Source of the DNA: Corylus avellana
Taxonomy: Eukaryota; Streptophyta; Magnoliopsida; Fagales; Betulaceae
Assembly (NCBI RefSeq): GCF_901000735.1
Contig: NC_081545.1
Coordinates: forward strand, 26,875,513-26,939,512
Reading direction: 5' to 3'
Length of the DNA: 64,000 nucleotides
Part shown: in pieces, positions 63,930-64,000 of the stretch
Layout of the letters: the number at the start of each line of letters is the position of its first letter
Position numbering within the stretch: the first letter of the stretch is position 1
The notes under the pieces: model-generated
The model's input: only the letters and a program-made list of their open reading frames with translations
The model's database searches: none
Told to the model about the DNA's origin: nothing
Position numbers and translations under genes: made by a program

Positions 63930-64000
63930 AGGAAAAGAAAGAGGGTGACTATTTCCGCGGGCCAAAAAGGGCCAACACTCGCTTAAATATGAGGTGTCAA
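63930..64000. repeat. SDHAF1 upstream segment, copy 2
   Basis: A near-copy of 61501-61571 right after the gap, in the same orientation. It may be the other haplotype or the start of a tandem duplicate. Confidence 0.8.

Noticed and set aside
1..64000. CRISPR arrays, bacterial operons, rRNA genes or intact tRNA genes
   Set aside because: No regularly spaced repeats, no Shine-Dalgarno-linked gene strings, and no cloverleaf that I could complete; the DNA is plant nuclear.

Overview
The window is nuclear DNA of a flowering plant. Genes are intron-rich with GT-AG junctions, spacers are AT-rich and full of plant transposon families, and the encoded products match eudicot families such as SGR2, the PFIFFERLING-type tubulin cofactor and DUF1442 proteins. 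A woody rosid is my best guess from gene structure and LINE types, but the sequence does not prove the species. A 100-base N gap (63827-63926) shows that this is an assembled scaffold.

Layout: (1) 1-3842, plus strand: the last three exons of a non-lysosomal glucosylceramidase (GBA2/GH116). (2) 3843-8867: repeat-rich spacer with a tRNA-derived SINE, a hAT-like non-autonomous element, a minus-strand composite of a DUF4283 domain and a frameshifted kelch-like gene behind its own TATA-like promoter, and a Mutator-type MITE. (3) 8868-20418, plus: tubulin-folding cofactor E in 15 coding exons, 540 aa. (4) 20419-22125: spacer with a degenerate LRR receptor-like protein relic. (5) 22126-29187, minus: a two-KH-domain RNA-binding protein of 766 aa with a long Q/Y/P/G tail, in 7 exons. 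(6) 29188-36984: a transposon field. It holds a GC-rich TIR element, a four-element nest (a MULE containing a hAT that contains two smaller elements), a Pack-MULE carrying a HAESA-like receptor kinase fragment, and a Tourist-type MITE inserted in another copy of its own family. (7) 36985-57922, plus: an SGR2-type DDHD phospholipase in 21 coding exons, 950 aa, with a TRIM element, LINE remnants and a (T)60 run in its introns. (8) 59432-59728, minus: SDHAF1-like LYR-motif assembly factor. (9) 62844-63644, minus: DUF1442 protein. (10) N gap, followed by a near-copy of the SDHAF1 upstream region.

All exon models were built by hand. They keep one open frame through every junction, and the reconstructed lengths are those expected for the families. 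The genes are unrelated housekeeping or trafficking functions and do not form a pathway: sphingolipid turnover, tubulin folding, RNA binding, endomembrane and gravitropism lipid metabolism, and mitochondrial complex II assembly.

I found no convincing undescribed defence or metabolic system. The unusual content is in the mobile DNA. The most interesting items are a series of 14-38 nt LINE-tail insertions bounded by target-site duplications, the nested DNA transposons with readable duplications, the gene-capturing Pack-MULE and the DUF4283/kelch composite.
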